From CAZMXI01 sp964570205 (GTDB taxonomy: Bacteria > Planctomycetota > Phycisphaerae > Tepidisphaerales > Tepidisphaeraceae), in the NCBI GenBank assembly GCA_964570205.1, contig CAZMXI010000007.1:1-49309 (forward strand): 49,309 nt of DNA, given 5' to 3'. Of the stretch, positions 35,102 to 43,846 are shown piece after piece. Each line of letters opens with the position of its first letter. Position 1 is the stretch's first letter. A program made the position numbers and the translations under genes. The notes beneath the pieces are model-generated. The model saw nothing but the letters and a program-made list of their open reading frames with translations. It did no database searches and was not told where the DNA came from.

Positions 35102-35548
35102 TCACCCCTCCCTTCGGGGTGCGGCAAGGGACAGCGCGACGCCCGCCCCCAGCAGCAGCACCGCCTCGCTGGTGTAGATGATCATGGATTGCCCGTGGAG
35201 TTTCCTGAACTCTGGCGAGTTTGACCGCCCATCCTGCCGCAGCCGCTCCATTTGGTTGGTGATGAACGGCGAGGTGCCGGCCCCGACGCCCGCCAGGGCG
35301 ATCAGGATCGCCGCCGCCAGCGCCGGCCGCGATCGCAGTGATGCCCACAATCCCGCCGCTGCCAGCAGCGCTGCCGCGCCCACCACGAGCTGGTACTTCT
35401 CGAATGTCAGGAACAGAAACGGAGCTGCCTGCGTCGCCAGGTCCCGGCGACGCGCAAATAATGCCTGCACAAACAGGAACAGGACAATGAGGCCGCCCAG
35501 CCACAATGCCCAGCCAAGGAGAACCGCCAATCGGAAAACGTTGCGCAT
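35102..35548 (-). CDS. DUF4149-like small membrane protein
   Basis: 148-residue inner-membrane protein with four predicted helices: RLAVLLGWALWLGGLIVLFL, the VVGAAALLAAAGLW segment, AAAILIALAGVGAG, and a C-terminal SEAVLLLGAGVALSL. The loop FRKLHGQSMIIYTSEA, with a conserved His-Gly, is typical of DUF4149/TMEM205-like proteins, which have no firm function. The ATG at 35548 begins the first helix and has AGGCGG just upstream; the frame is open to 35722 but that part is not membrane-like. A minus-strand TACAAT at 35595-35590 may serve as its -10. Divergent from the HEAT-like gene and convergent with the AsmA-like gene. Confidence 0.72.
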   Translation of the reverse strand: MRNVFRLAVLLGWALWLGGLIVLFLFVQALFARRRDLATQAAPFLFLTFEKYQLVVGAAALLAAAGLWASLRSRPALAAAILIALAGVGAGTSPFITNQMERLRQDGRSNSPEFRKLHGQSMIIYTSEAVLLLGAGVALSLAAPRREG

Positions 35549-35662
35549 ATCATCCGCCTGTCGCATGCCCGGAGAGGCACGCAATGTAAATTGTAGTACA
35601 CAGCTCCGGATCCGTGATACCCGGTGAAGCGTGTAAACGTCTGTGCCGCAAGGGGCGTCTGC

Positions 35663-35691
35663 TTGACTGTATTCCGTACTGCTCTTATTCT
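35663..35691 (+). promoter_or_regulatory. Sigma-70-type promoter of the HEAT-like protein gene
   Basis: TTGACT at 35663-35668, a 17-base spacer, and TATTCT at 35686-35691: each hexamer matches five of six consensus bases at ideal spacing. The predicted leader is about 40 bases and contains TTTGGAGG eight bases before the ATG. Confidence 0.65.
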
Positions 35692-35739
35692 CATCGCCCA
35701 ATACCGTCTTTGAGGCTCTCACCTTTGGAGGCCAGCATC

Positions 35740-38016
35740 ATGACGCCTCGGTTGCTCCCGTCGTTGGCACTGGGTTGTGTCCTGTCAGTGCCGTTTGGCT
35801 CGGTCTATGCGCAGGATGCCGCCGCGCCCGCCGCACCGGCGGCCCCGCCTGCGGCTGCTCCACAGCTCCCCGTCGACCCCTTGGCCGATCTGCCCAAGGA
35901 ACTCGTTTCTGATTGCGAAGACTTCTTTCACTTTGCCACGGTCGGGCGGTTCGACCAGGCCAAGGCCACGGGCGAGAAGATTCTTGCCGCCAGCCACAAG
36001 CCTCTCGATGTCATGAATGCCTTTGAGGGCATCATCGACCAGCGCAACCGCCATCTGGCCTTCGACCGTCGCCTCGATCTCTATGAGCGCATGCTCGCCT
36101 GGCAGGGTGTCCCGGAACTGCGAGAGCCCGTGGCGAAACTTCTGGCCATCTTCCGCCAGGCGAAGCTGGAAAAGCGAGCTGACATGGCCTTTATCGAGGC
36201 CAATGTCATGCGGCTCGGCAGCGGCCACCGTGCATATCAGCTTGCCGTCGACAGCCTCAAGGAAAGCGGCGAACTCGCGGTCCCGGTGCTTCTGATGCAC
36301 CTTCAGAACCCCTCCGACAAGGCACTCCATCCCTACATCCGCACCGCCATCCGCGACATGGGCATCCGCGCCCTCAATCCCCTCGTTGCCGCCGCCGAGC
36401 TCACCGGCAAGGACCAGGATGACCTGCTCGGCTGGGTCATCAGCTCCCTGGGCGACCTGGGCTACGACAATGCCGTCCCCTGCATCGCCCGCATCTACAG
36501 AGCCAGGCTTGCAAATCCCAACGATCCGATTGCCAAGGTCGCCTACGAGAATCTCATCCGCCTGGGCGTGAAGCAGCCCCAGGATCTCAATCCGGCTCAG
36601 GCGTACTTCGAACTTGCCCAGAAGTTCTATTACGAGAAAGCCGCCATCGCGGCCGACCGGGCCCTTCCGATCGCTTTCGTCTGGACCTGGACCGACGGCC
36701 GGTTGACCAAGAAGGATGTTCCCACGCCGGTGTTCAACGAACATATGGCCCTTCGCGCCGCCAAGGCCGCCGTCGAGCTCGATGCCGCTCGTGGCGACGC
36801 CATCAGCCTATTGCTCGCCGCAGCCTACCGCCGCGAAATCGACATGCCCGCGAATGCCACCGATCCGATCTGGACCGACAAGACGCCGAGTGCTCATTTC
36901 TTCGCCGTGGCAGCCGGCGTCCAGCACCTGAATCCCGTCCTCGCCCGCGCGGTCGAGGATGGCGATGCCGCCCTTGCCCTCAAGGCCGTTCAGTCGCTCG
37001 ACAAGATCGTCGGCGAAAACAGTGTCCAATCGTCGCAGGCCATCGCGCCGCTCATGGCTGCCCTGCATTATCCCGACCGCTCCGTCCGTTTTGAGGCCGC
37101 CATCGCATTGGCCAAGTCGGTCGCTCGCAAGCCCTTTGTCGGACAGGAGCAGGTTGTCGCCATTCTGGCCGAGGCGCTGGGCCAGACCGGCAAGCCCGGC
37201 GTCCTGGTGATGGCTTCCTCCCAGGATGAGCTCAACGCGCGGATCGAGTCGATCACCGCCGCCGGCGCATACAACGCCCGTGGTGGTGTTGGGGCGGAAC
37301 AGGCGGTTGCCGCCGCCGGCGGTTTGCCCAGCGTCGATGTCATCCTCATGGATGAAAAGGATGCAGCCCAAACCGACCGCCTCCAGGTTCTTGTTCGCGG
37401 CAACGTCAGGCTCGAACCTGCCGCCCGCCTCGTCTTTGTCGAGTCCGCCGTTGCTTCGCCGTATGCGAAGATCGCTCAGACCAACCGACGGTACACCCCG
37501 GCCACCCGACCCAGCAATGATTCAGCCCTTGTAGCGGCCATCGAGGCCGCTCGACATCGCTCGCAGGGCCTGCCGATCGACGAAGCGGCCGCTACCGTTT
37601 ACGCACTTCGCGCTTCCGCCCAGCTAGCCGAGCTGGCTGCTCTTCGCATCGAGCTTGGCATCGCCCAACCCGCGCTGTTGACCGCCCTGGACGATCAGCG
37701 TCCCGAGCTGGCCAAAGCCGCCGGCAATGTGCTGTCTCTCGTCAGTACCCGCGCCGCCCAGCAGGCGCTGGCTTCCAAGGCCGTCGATGAGAAGGTGGCC
37801 GAAGATCTTCGGATTTCCTTCCTGAACAACCTGGCCGCCAACGCCAAGGCTTTCAGGAACGAGCTGGAGCCAGTTCAGATTGACGCTCTGGTGAAGGTGG
37901 TCCAGTCCGGTCCGACGCCTGAAGTGCGTTCTGCCGCCGCGGAGGCGCACGGTGCGTTGAATCTGCCGTCCGAGCGACTCCGAGGGCTCTTCTTGAGCGA
38001 AATCCCGACCAGGTAA
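35740..38016 (+). CDS. Secreted HEAT-like repeat protein
   Basis: 758-residue exported protein. Signal peptide at residues 1-24 (ending GSVYAQ), then an Ala/Pro-rich linker. Residues about 45-350 are helical and include HEAT-like units (AYQLAVDSLKESGELAVPVL, LHPYIRTAIRDMGIRALNPL, DLLGWVISSLGDLGYDNAVP). Further repeats appear at about 410-490 (LHYPDRSVRFEAAIALAKSV). A receiver-like or Rossmann-like stretch near 520-580 (VDVILMDEKDAAQTDRLQVL) is less certain, and helical repeats resume to the C-terminus. The ATG at 35740 is supported by TTTGGAGG and a good promoter. I do not recognise a named family; probably an extracytoplasmic binding scaffold. Confidence 0.78.
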   Translation: MTPRLLPSLALGCVLSVPFGSVYAQDAAAPAAPAAPPAAAPQLPVDPLADLPKELVSDCEDFFHFATVGRFDQAKATGEKILAASHKPLDVMNAFEGIIDQRNRHLAFDRRLDLYERMLAWQGVPELREPVAKLLAIFRQAKLEKRADMAFIEANVMRLGSGHRAYQLAVDSLKESGELAVPVLLMHLQNPSDKALHPYIRTAIRDMGIRALNPLVAAAELTGKDQDDLLGWVISSLGDLGYDNAVPCIARIYRARLANPNDPIAKVAYENLIRLGVKQPQDLNPAQAYFELAQKFYYEKAAIAADRALPIAFVWTWTDGRLTKKDVPTPVFNEHMALRAAKAAVELDAARGDAISLLLAAAYRREIDMPANATDPIWTDKTPSAHFFAVAAGVQHLNPVLARAVEDGDAALALKAVQSLDKIVGENSVQSSQAIAPLMAALHYPDRSVRFEAAIALAKSVARKPFVGQEQVVAILAEALGQTGKPGVLVMASSQDELNARIESITAAGAYNARGGVGAEQAVAAAGGLPSVDVILMDEKDAAQTDRLQVLVRGNVRLEPAARLVFVESAVASPYAKIAQTNRRYTPATRPSNDSALVAAIEAARHRSQGLPIDEAAATVYALRASAQLAELAALRIELGIAQPALLTALDDQRPELAKAAGNVLSLVSTRAAQQALASKAVDEKVAEDLRISFLNNLAANAKAFRNELEPVQIDALVKVVQSGPTPEVRSAAAEAHGALNLPSERLRGLFLSEIPTR

Positions 38017-38047
38017 CTTTGTGCCCGATTAGAATGATCCGATCGCT

Positions 38048-38077
38048 ATCGGACCGCGGCCGACCCCGCGGTCCGAT
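38048..38077 (+). terminator. 12-bp hairpin after the HEAT-like gene
   Basis: ATCGGACCGCGG and its exact complement flank a 6-base loop, 31 bases after the stop at 38016. No U-tract follows. It separates the HEAT-like gene from the MATE transporter gene. Confidence 0.55.
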
Positions 38078-38203
38078 TCGATTGCGCAGGTCGGCCGAGA
38101 TGGCGGAAGGAAGTGCCGTGTGGTTTGAATGCCGCGTCTTGATGCAACACGGCAATGACCCCGTTGGCACTTGGGCTTCCAACCGTCTACCATTCCCAAA
38201 CGC

Positions 38204-39608
38204 ATGACCGACGCCGCGCATACCAGTCCGATCGCTCTGAATTGTACGCGCGACGAGGCCGCCTACCGGCCGCTCCTGCGCCGGCTTGTCTGGCTCTGGT
38301 TGCCGGTCCTGGGGGAGAACATCCTCCACATCTTTGTCGGCCTGACCGACTCCTGGATATCGAACCACATCCCGGATGAAGGTCCCGCCTCTGCGGCGGC
38401 CGTCGGAACGATTGCCTACTTTCTCTGGTTCATCAACCTGATCGTCTCCTCTATCGCCACCGGTTCCACGGCCATTATCGCTCGCGCCAAAGGGGCGCGC
38501 CATCGCTCGCTGGCCAACAGCGTCACCGGTCAGTCGGCCACCAGCGCGGTGATCATGGGCATCGCCATCGGAGTTCTCCTCTATGGCCTGGCGGAACCGA
38601 TTATCCGCATCGCTCATCTGGAGGGGAAAGCGGCCCTGTTCGCGCTGCAATATCTTCGCTGGCTCGCCTTTTCGCTGCCGTTCAGCGCCTTTCTGTTTGT
38701 CGCCAACGCATGCCTTCGTGGCGCGGGAGACACGGTGTCGCCGGCGGTCACGATGCTGGTGGTGGATGTCATCAACATAGTGGTGAGTTACGGGCTGACT
38801 TTCGGCAAGCTGGGGATGCCCTGCTGGGGCTTCAGCGGCATTGNNNNNNNNNNCCGTGCTGGCCTACACCATCGGCGGCATCGTCCAGTTTTGCATTCTG
38901 ATCTCGGGCGCCGGCGGCATCCGGCTGCACCTCCACCGAATGCGGCCGCACTGGGTCACCCTGAAGCGCATTTTCCGCATCGGGCTTCCGTTTGGACTGG
39001 AGGGTCTGCTGGCCTGGGGCGCCAATTTCGGGATTGTGATCATCATCAATGGTCTTGATCCCAGCAGCTTCGACCAGGCCGCGGCGCATTTCAACGCCAT
39101 CCGGATCGAAGCGATCAGCTACATGGCCGGCTTTGCCATGGCCACCGCCGCCGCGACCATGGTGGGGCAGTCCCTCGGGATGAAGAACCCCCGACGCGCC
39201 GCGCGCTCGGCCTATCTGGCCTTTCTGGTGGGTGGGGGGATCATGGGTCTCTGGGGGCTGTTCTTCATCTTCTTCAGCCACATTCCCGCGCGATACTGGT
39301 CGGCCAATGAGAACATTGCCGATCTGACGAGCCGGTGTCTCTTCTTCGCGGGTTTTATCCAGGTGTTCTTTGCCGGGTCGGCCATATTCTCGGGCAGCCT
39401 TCGTGGCGCGGGCGACACGCGTTCGGTCATGTACATCAATCTGGCCAGCATTCTCGGGATTCGCCTCCTTGGGGTGCTGTTCGTGGGGCTGTACCTCCGC
39501 TGGAATGTGGTGGCTATCTGGGGGGTGCTGTGCGCCGAGCTGTTCTTCCGTGGCGTCTTCATGTACCTGCGATTCCTGCACGGCGGATGGAAGCATGCGA
39601 AGGTGTAG
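38204..39608 (+). CDS. MATE family efflux transporter (interrupted by gap)
   Basis: Multidrug and toxin extrusion-type exporter with about 12 membrane helices, expected to export cationic compounds or metabolites in exchange for Na+ or H+. The first bundle shows LPVLGENILHIFVGLTDSWI and FLFVANACLRGAGDTVSPA; the second repeats the pattern with GLPFGLEGLLAWGANFGIVI and FSGSLRGAGDTRSVMYINL. The repeated RGAGDT motif marks the two homologous halves. The ATG at 38204 was chosen because the 11 residues before it are unlike the family. Ten Ns at 38844-38853 interrupt the loop after helix 6 and the frame shifts across them; a multiple-of-three gap restores it. In relatives this site reads A-x-G-T, and the flanking bases fit a nine-base true gap. 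Confidence 0.88.
38844..38853. other. Assembly gap (10 N) inside MATE transporter gene
   Basis: Ten Ns of placeholder length. Left side ends with I plus a first codon base g; right side starts with codon bases cc then VLAY. An in-frame join needs a missing length divisible by three. Confidence 0.95.
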
Positions 39609-39670
39609 TAGACGGGTGTAGAAATTGCATTGACCCGGGGTGGAAAATCGATCAAAGGGGGTACGGATGC

Positions 39671-39770
39671 TGGGTTCGTTTTGCACATTTCTCGGGGTGT
39701 GGCGGGGAGAAAATGGCGTTTTTGGCAGCGACAGAAGGGTTCTGGGGTGGGTCCGTTTGGGTTCGTTCTG
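39671..39770. repeat. Degenerate direct repeat, NEPN/KTNP-type intergenic element
   Basis: TGGGTTCGTTTTG at 39671-39683 recurs as TGGGTTCGTTCTG at 39758-39770, one mismatch in 13. Translated on minus these give NEP or TNP peptides (KTNP, QNEP), the signature I associate with abundant short intergenic elements in Phycisphaerae-type genomes. That association is from memory, not a search. Confidence 0.4.
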
Positions 39771-39908
39771 GAGTTGGTCCGTGGTCAAGAGCATCGGTCC
39801 ACCCTTTTGGCTGCTCGGCCGGGGCCAAGTCGCACCGACGCGGTACGAGATGGCGTACGGGCGAGCTTGTCTGTGGTACAATACGCCTGAGGGATGGAAA
39901 AGTTCACA

Positions 39909-39929
39909 CGAAAATAAGAAATATTTTCG
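39909..39929 (+). promoter_or_regulatory. AT-rich 8-bp inverted repeat upstream of PEP-CTERM genes
   Basis: CGAAAATA and its exact complement TATTTTCG flank AGAAA. TTTATATA follows directly and could act as a -10. The block stands out in AT content from its surroundings and may be an operator or promoter for the downstream gene. Confidence 0.35.
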
Positions 39930-40195
39930 GTTTATATACGAATATCGAGAGCCCGTTATTGGCGGATGATGAGGCGTGGCGCGAGAATTCGTGAGTGTGG
40001 TGGAAACAGGACTAGGCGGGTGCGAATAATAGGGGGTGTGGGTGGCGGCGTGGCCGCCTCAACCAATTCTTTGGCGTCGCGTCGGGCGGCGCCAGGCTCT
40101 TTAAGTTGCCCCATCTGGTTTTGTGTCGGCCGCGGCTCGCGGCGACGGCGTTGCGCGAGCGATGGAGGCCGGCCATTTTGCCCGGGAGGTGGACG

Positions 40196-41611
40196 ATGCG
40201 CAGAGTGTGCTTGGCTGCCAGAGTTCTCAGCGGCGCTGCGTTGGTCACGGTCGCGTGGGCGGGGGATGCTGCGCGGGCCGATTTCCCGACACTGCAAGTG
40301 GAGGTGGTGTCATCCGGGGAACTGGTGTCGCCGATCGGGATGGCGACGGCGGGTGATGGGTCGGGGCGGCTGTTTGTCGTGGACCAACGAGGGCGAATTG
40401 AGATTCTGAAGGATGGGGTGGTGTCGGAGACACCTTTTCTGGATCTGGAGCCGCTGTTGACGCCACCGCGGACGAACACATCGGGCCAGCCGGCGTTTGA
40501 CGAGCGAGGGCTGCTCGGTTTGGCGTTTCACCCGGACTATGGCAAGGCGGGTACGTCGGGGGAGGGCCGGTTCTATGTGTACTACAGCGCGCCGACGTCA
40601 GTGACGGGATTCGACCACCTGGATGTGCTGGCGGAGTACCGGGTGTCGGCGGGGAATCCGAACCTGGCCGATCCATCATCCGGGCGCATCCTGCTGACGA
40701 ACGTGCATCCGCAGTTCAACCACAATGCGGGGCAACTGGCGTTCGGGCCGGACCGGATGCTGTATCTGTCTATTGGCGACGGGGGCAGCGGCGGAGACAA
40801 CGCGGCGGGGCACACGGGGGGCAGCGACGCCCGGCCGAACGGCGTACTGGGCAACGCGCAGGACAAGACGAAGCTTATGGGGAAGATCCTGCGGATCGAT
40901 GTGGCGGGGAACAACGCGCCGGGCGGGCAATACGGGATTCCGGCGGACAACCCGTTCGTTGGCGAGGGTGGGGGCGTGCGAGAGGAGATATGGGCGTACG
41001 GGCTGCGGAACACGTGGCGATTCTCGTTTGATGATGGGCCGGGCGGAACGGGCCGGTTGTTTGCCGCGGATGTGGGGCAGGGCAATTACGAGGAAGTGAA
41101 CATCATCGAGAAGGGCGGGAATTACGGGTGGCGAATCCGCGAGGGGTTGCATGCGTTCGATCCGACAGCGCCGGACCCCGGGGTGCCGCTGATCGATCCG
41201 ATCAGCGAGTATTCGCATGCCGAGGTCGGGTTGTCGGTAACGGGAGGGTATGTGTATCGGGGCAGCGCGATTCCGGAACTGGAAGGCAAGTACGTCTTTG
41301 CCGATTGGAGCAACACCTTTGCGCCAGGGAACGGAACACTGCTTGGGCTGGAAGAAGTCAGCCCGGGCGAGTGGCAGCGGACGGTGCTGGATGTGGAGGG
41401 AGGCAATCCGATCGGGCTGTACATCACGGCGATGGGGCGGGATGAGGCGGGAGAGCTGTATGTGATCGCAAAGAGCGCAACGCTGCCGGGGGTGGACCCG
41501 GTTACGGGGCAGCCGACCGGCGTGATCTATCGGATCGTTCCCGAGCCGGGCAGCGCACTGACGCTGCTGGCGGCGGGGGCGCTGGGGCTGATGCGGCAGC
41601 GACGGCGTTAG
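40196..41611 (+). CDS. PQQ-type sugar dehydrogenase-like protein with PEP-CTERM tail
   Basis: 471-residue exported protein of the soluble glucose/sorbosone dehydrogenase family, six-bladed beta-propellers that usually oxidise sugars with PQQ. After a signal peptide (about residues 1-28) come SPIGMATAGDGSGRLFVVDQ, GLLGLAFHPDYGK, HNAGQLAFGPDRMLYLSIGD, MGKILRIDV, EIWAYGLRNTWRFSFD and FAADVGQGNYEEVNIIEKG, all typical. The last 24 residues, VPEPGSALTLLAAGALGLM then RQRRR, form a PEP-CTERM sorting signal, so the protein is probably processed and surface-linked by an exosortase system not seen here. The ATG at 40196 has GGAGGT five bases upstream. The next gene also has a PEP-CTERM tail. Confidence 0.88.
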   Translation: MRRVCLAARVLSGAALVTVAWAGDAARADFPTLQVEVVSSGELVSPIGMATAGDGSGRLFVVDQRGRIEILKDGVVSETPFLDLEPLLTPPRTNTSGQPAFDERGLLGLAFHPDYGKAGTSGEGRFYVYYSAPTSVTGFDHLDVLAEYRVSAGNPNLADPSSGRILLTNVHPQFNHNAGQLAFGPDRMLYLSIGDGGSGGDNAAGHTGGSDARPNGVLGNAQDKTKLMGKILRIDVAGNNAPGGQYGIPADNPFVGEGGGVREEIWAYGLRNTWRFSFDDGPGGTGRLFAADVGQGNYEEVNIIEKGGNYGWRIREGLHAFDPTAPDPGVPLIDPISEYSHAEVGLSVTGGYVYRGSAIPELEGKYVFADWSNTFAPGNGTLLGLEEVSPGEWQRTVLDVEGGNPIGLYITAMGRDEAGELYVIAKSATLPGVDPVTGQPTGVIYRIVPEPGSALTLLAAGALGLMRQRRR

Positions 41612-41654
41612 TGTGAGTTGATCTGACGAGTTCAAGGAAAGAAGGAGAGATGAG

Positions 41655-42296
41655 ATGAAACGAGTAACTCTGTGCGTTGGCGTGATCGTCGTCCTGGGCG
41701 TTGCGAGCGCTGCGCCGGCGGCGATAGTGTGGTTCAGCGATCATTTCGAGGAGTTTACGAATGGGTGGGGCGGCGGCACGCCCGTGAGCAATCCGGGCGC
41801 TGGGGGCGTCGACGGCGAGATGGATGGTTACCTGCTGCTGTCCGACGGCGCATCGGGTAACTTCGGGGCGAGGAACATGAGCGGAGACTATGCCGGGAAC
41901 TGGGTGGCGGCGGGGATTGGCGGTGTGAGTTTCTGGATGAACGATGTGGGAGAGGATGATGCGTTCGCGATGCACCTTCTGATTTCAAACGGAACGCAGG
42001 CGACGACATGGCAATATGACTTGGCGATTTCGCCGCCGAGTGGCGAATGGGCGAGGTACTACGTGCCGGTGACGGACAGCGCTGGCTGGACGCGCACGCG
42101 CGGATCAGACTCGTTCGCGGCGGTTCTGGCGAACGTTGAGGTGGTGACGTTTCGGCACGACCTGGCGCCGTACTCGTCGTCGCCGGACGGCATTGCGGGC
42201 GACTTGGGGATTGACAACATCAGCCTGGTGCCCGAGCCGGCAGCGCTGATGGGCGCTGCGTTGGCGGGGTTGGCGCTGGCGAGAAGACGGCGATGA
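41655..42296 (+). CDS. PEP-CTERM sorting domain protein, 213 aa
   Basis: Small exported protein with a signal peptide (residues 1-22, ending ASAAPA) and the C-terminal PEP-CTERM signal VPEPAALMGAALAGLALA followed by Arg residues. The middle part looks like a jelly-roll beta-sandwich rich in Gly, Trp and Asp (DHFEEFTNGWGGGTPVSNPG, GVSFWMNDVGEDDAFAMHLL, GDLGIDNISL), reminiscent of laminin-G or carbohydrate-binding folds, but I cannot name the family. A good AAGGAGAG site lies before the ATG. It follows the sugar-dehydrogenase-like gene by 43 bases, so the pair is likely co-expressed and exported to the same place. Confidence 0.85.
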   Translation: MKRVTLCVGVIVVLGVASAAPAAIVWFSDHFEEFTNGWGGGTPVSNPGAGGVDGEMDGYLLLSDGASGNFGARNMSGDYAGNWVAAGIGGVSFWMNDVGEDDAFAMHLLISNGTQATTWQYDLAISPPSGEWARYYVPVTDSAGWTRTRGSDSFAAVLANVEVVTFRHDLAPYSSSPDGIAGDLGIDNISLVPEPAALMGAALAGLALARRRR

Positions 42297-42314
42297 ACCG
42301 CCGGCGGGCGGGAA

Positions 42315-43628
42315 TCAGAACTCCCAGCCTTTGCGGTATTCGCGGCGGATGTAATGCGCGATCTCCGGTGCGTTGACAGCGCGGAGGTTGGCGGCATCCC
42401 ATTGGATCTTTTTGCTCGCGGCGATGGCGAGGTTGCCGAGGAGGACGCACTCGGCGAGCGGGCCGCCGAAATCGGCGAAATCGGAGCCGCACCTGCCCTG
42501 GCCCTTGCAGGCCAGCAGCCATTCCGCCTTATGGCCGGGCGAGCGGGGGATGGACTTCGCGGGCCGCTTGAAGTCTTTCATTTTCGCTTCAGGGATGATG
42601 CGCGGGCTGCTGGCGTCGTTGACGAGGATCTTGCCCTTGTCGCCGACAAAGAGGGAACCATTGGAGGGGAGCTTGCGGGTGGGTTCGAGTTCTTCAGGGC
42701 GCGGCGGGAGTTTCTTGCCGTCGTACCATTTAGCGGTGACGGGGGGCAGCTTGCCGCGAGCGGGAAACTGGTAGGTGATGATGGACCAGTTAGGGAGGGT
42801 CTCCCTGCTGTTGCCCTGGTGCTCGGCCTCGACTGAGACCGGCTGGCCGAGGTCGAGGGCCCAGAATGCGCTATCCCAGAAATGGCAGCCCATGTCGCCG
42901 AGCGCGCCACAGCCGAAATCCCACCAGCCGCGCCAGGCGAAGGGGTGGAGGTGGTCATGGTAGTCGCGGTAGGGCGCTGGACCGATCCAGAGATCCCATT
43001 CCAGGTGTTCTGGGGTGGGCTTGCTGGCGGGGCGGCTGGCGAGGCCCTGGGGCCAGATGGGCCGGTCGGACCAGATGTGGACTTCCTTGATGGCGCCGAT
43101 GGCGCCGCTCTTGACCCATTCGACAAGGGTCCGCAGGCCGTCGGAGGCGTGGTTTTCGTGGTCATGCTGGGTGGCGACCTTGCACTGTCTGGCGGTGAGG
43201 GCGAGCTGGCGGGCCTCCCAGACGCTGTGGCAGAGGGGTTTCTCGGTGCAGACGTGCTTGCCGAGCTTCATGGCGAGCATGGAGGCGGGGAAATGGGTGT
43301 GGTCGGGGGTGGCGATCATCACCGCGTCGATTTCCTTCTGTTTCTGGAGCATCTCGCGATAGTCCACCCACGCCTGGGCCTTGGGATGGTCGTTGCGGGA
43401 TTGATCGAGGCGCTGGCGATCGACATCGCAGAGGCCGACGATGTTGGCGCCGAGCTGGGCGAGTTCTTTGCGATCGACCTCGCCCATGCCGCCGGCGCCG
43501 ATGCAGGCAACGTTGACTTTTTCATTGGCCGCGAAGCCGCGAACGAGTCCGGAGGGGATGATGGTGAAGGCGGCGAAGGCGGCGGATGAGCGAATGAACG
43601 AGCGGCGTGTGGTGGAGTTGTGGGGCAT
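42315..43628 (-). CDS. Gfo/Idh/MocA family oxidoreductase, Tat-exported
   Basis: 437-residue NAD(P)-dependent oxidoreductase. A twin-arginine signal (TRRSFIRSSAAFAAFTIIPS at residues 6-25) precedes the Rossmann domain VNVACIGAGGMGEVDRKELA, with AVMIATPDHTHFPASMLAMK and the catalytic-region CTEKPLCHS. The C-terminal alpha/beta domain includes LWIGPAPYRDYHDHLHPFAW and GWWDFGCGALGDMGCHFWD, typical of planctomycete members acting on sugars or inositols. The ATG at 43628 was chosen because it starts the Tat signal, with AGGAG about 11 bases upstream; the frame is open to 43841. It is divergent from a second Tat-exported member at 43847 and converges with the PEP-CTERM gene. Substrate unknown. Confidence 0.88.
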   Translation of the reverse strand: MPHNSTTRRSFIRSSAAFAAFTIIPSGLVRGFAANEKVNVACIGAGGMGEVDRKELAQLGANIVGLCDVDRQRLDQSRNDHPKAQAWVDYREMLQKQKEIDAVMIATPDHTHFPASMLAMKLGKHVCTEKPLCHSVWEARQLALTARQCKVATQHDHENHASDGLRTLVEWVKSGAIGAIKEVHIWSDRPIWPQGLASRPASKPTPEHLEWDLWIGPAPYRDYHDHLHPFAWRGWWDFGCGALGDMGCHFWDSAFWALDLGQPVSVEAEHQGNSRETLPNWSIITYQFPARGKLPPVTAKWYDGKKLPPRPEELEPTRKLPSNGSLFVGDKGKILVNDASSPRIIPEAKMKDFKRPAKSIPRSPGHKAEWLLACKGQGRCGSDFADFGGPLAECVLLGNLAIAASKKIQWDAANLRAVNAPEIAHYIRREYRKGWEF

Positions 43629-43846
43629 AGGGTGTGGTCTCCTGTCCAGCAAGGTGGCTGTCATGTTTGGATACCGTGCGCGGAGAGGGAACGTTGAGCG
43701 GAGAAGGGATGGGGACGGGCGATTGGCACGACAGACATCCGCCGTCGAAATCGCTGGGAATCGATGCCTGAATACGTGCAACGCAACAGGTGTTTGGGTA
43801 GTATCAGCGGGAAACAGGCTGGTCTTTTCAACGAGGTACATTTCCT

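Larger units (their letters stand above)
39609..40195. other. 587-bp non-coding region with repeat-like and AT-rich parts
   Basis: The longest stretch without a gene. Open frames crossing it on both strands are low-complexity and not believable. The first third holds a degenerate direct repeat (39671-39770). The middle, 39900-39960, is unusually AT-rich for this window and carries an 8-bp inverted repeat. The last 240 bases would form a long leader for the sugar-dehydrogenase-like gene if transcription starts in the AT-rich part. Confidence 0.6.
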
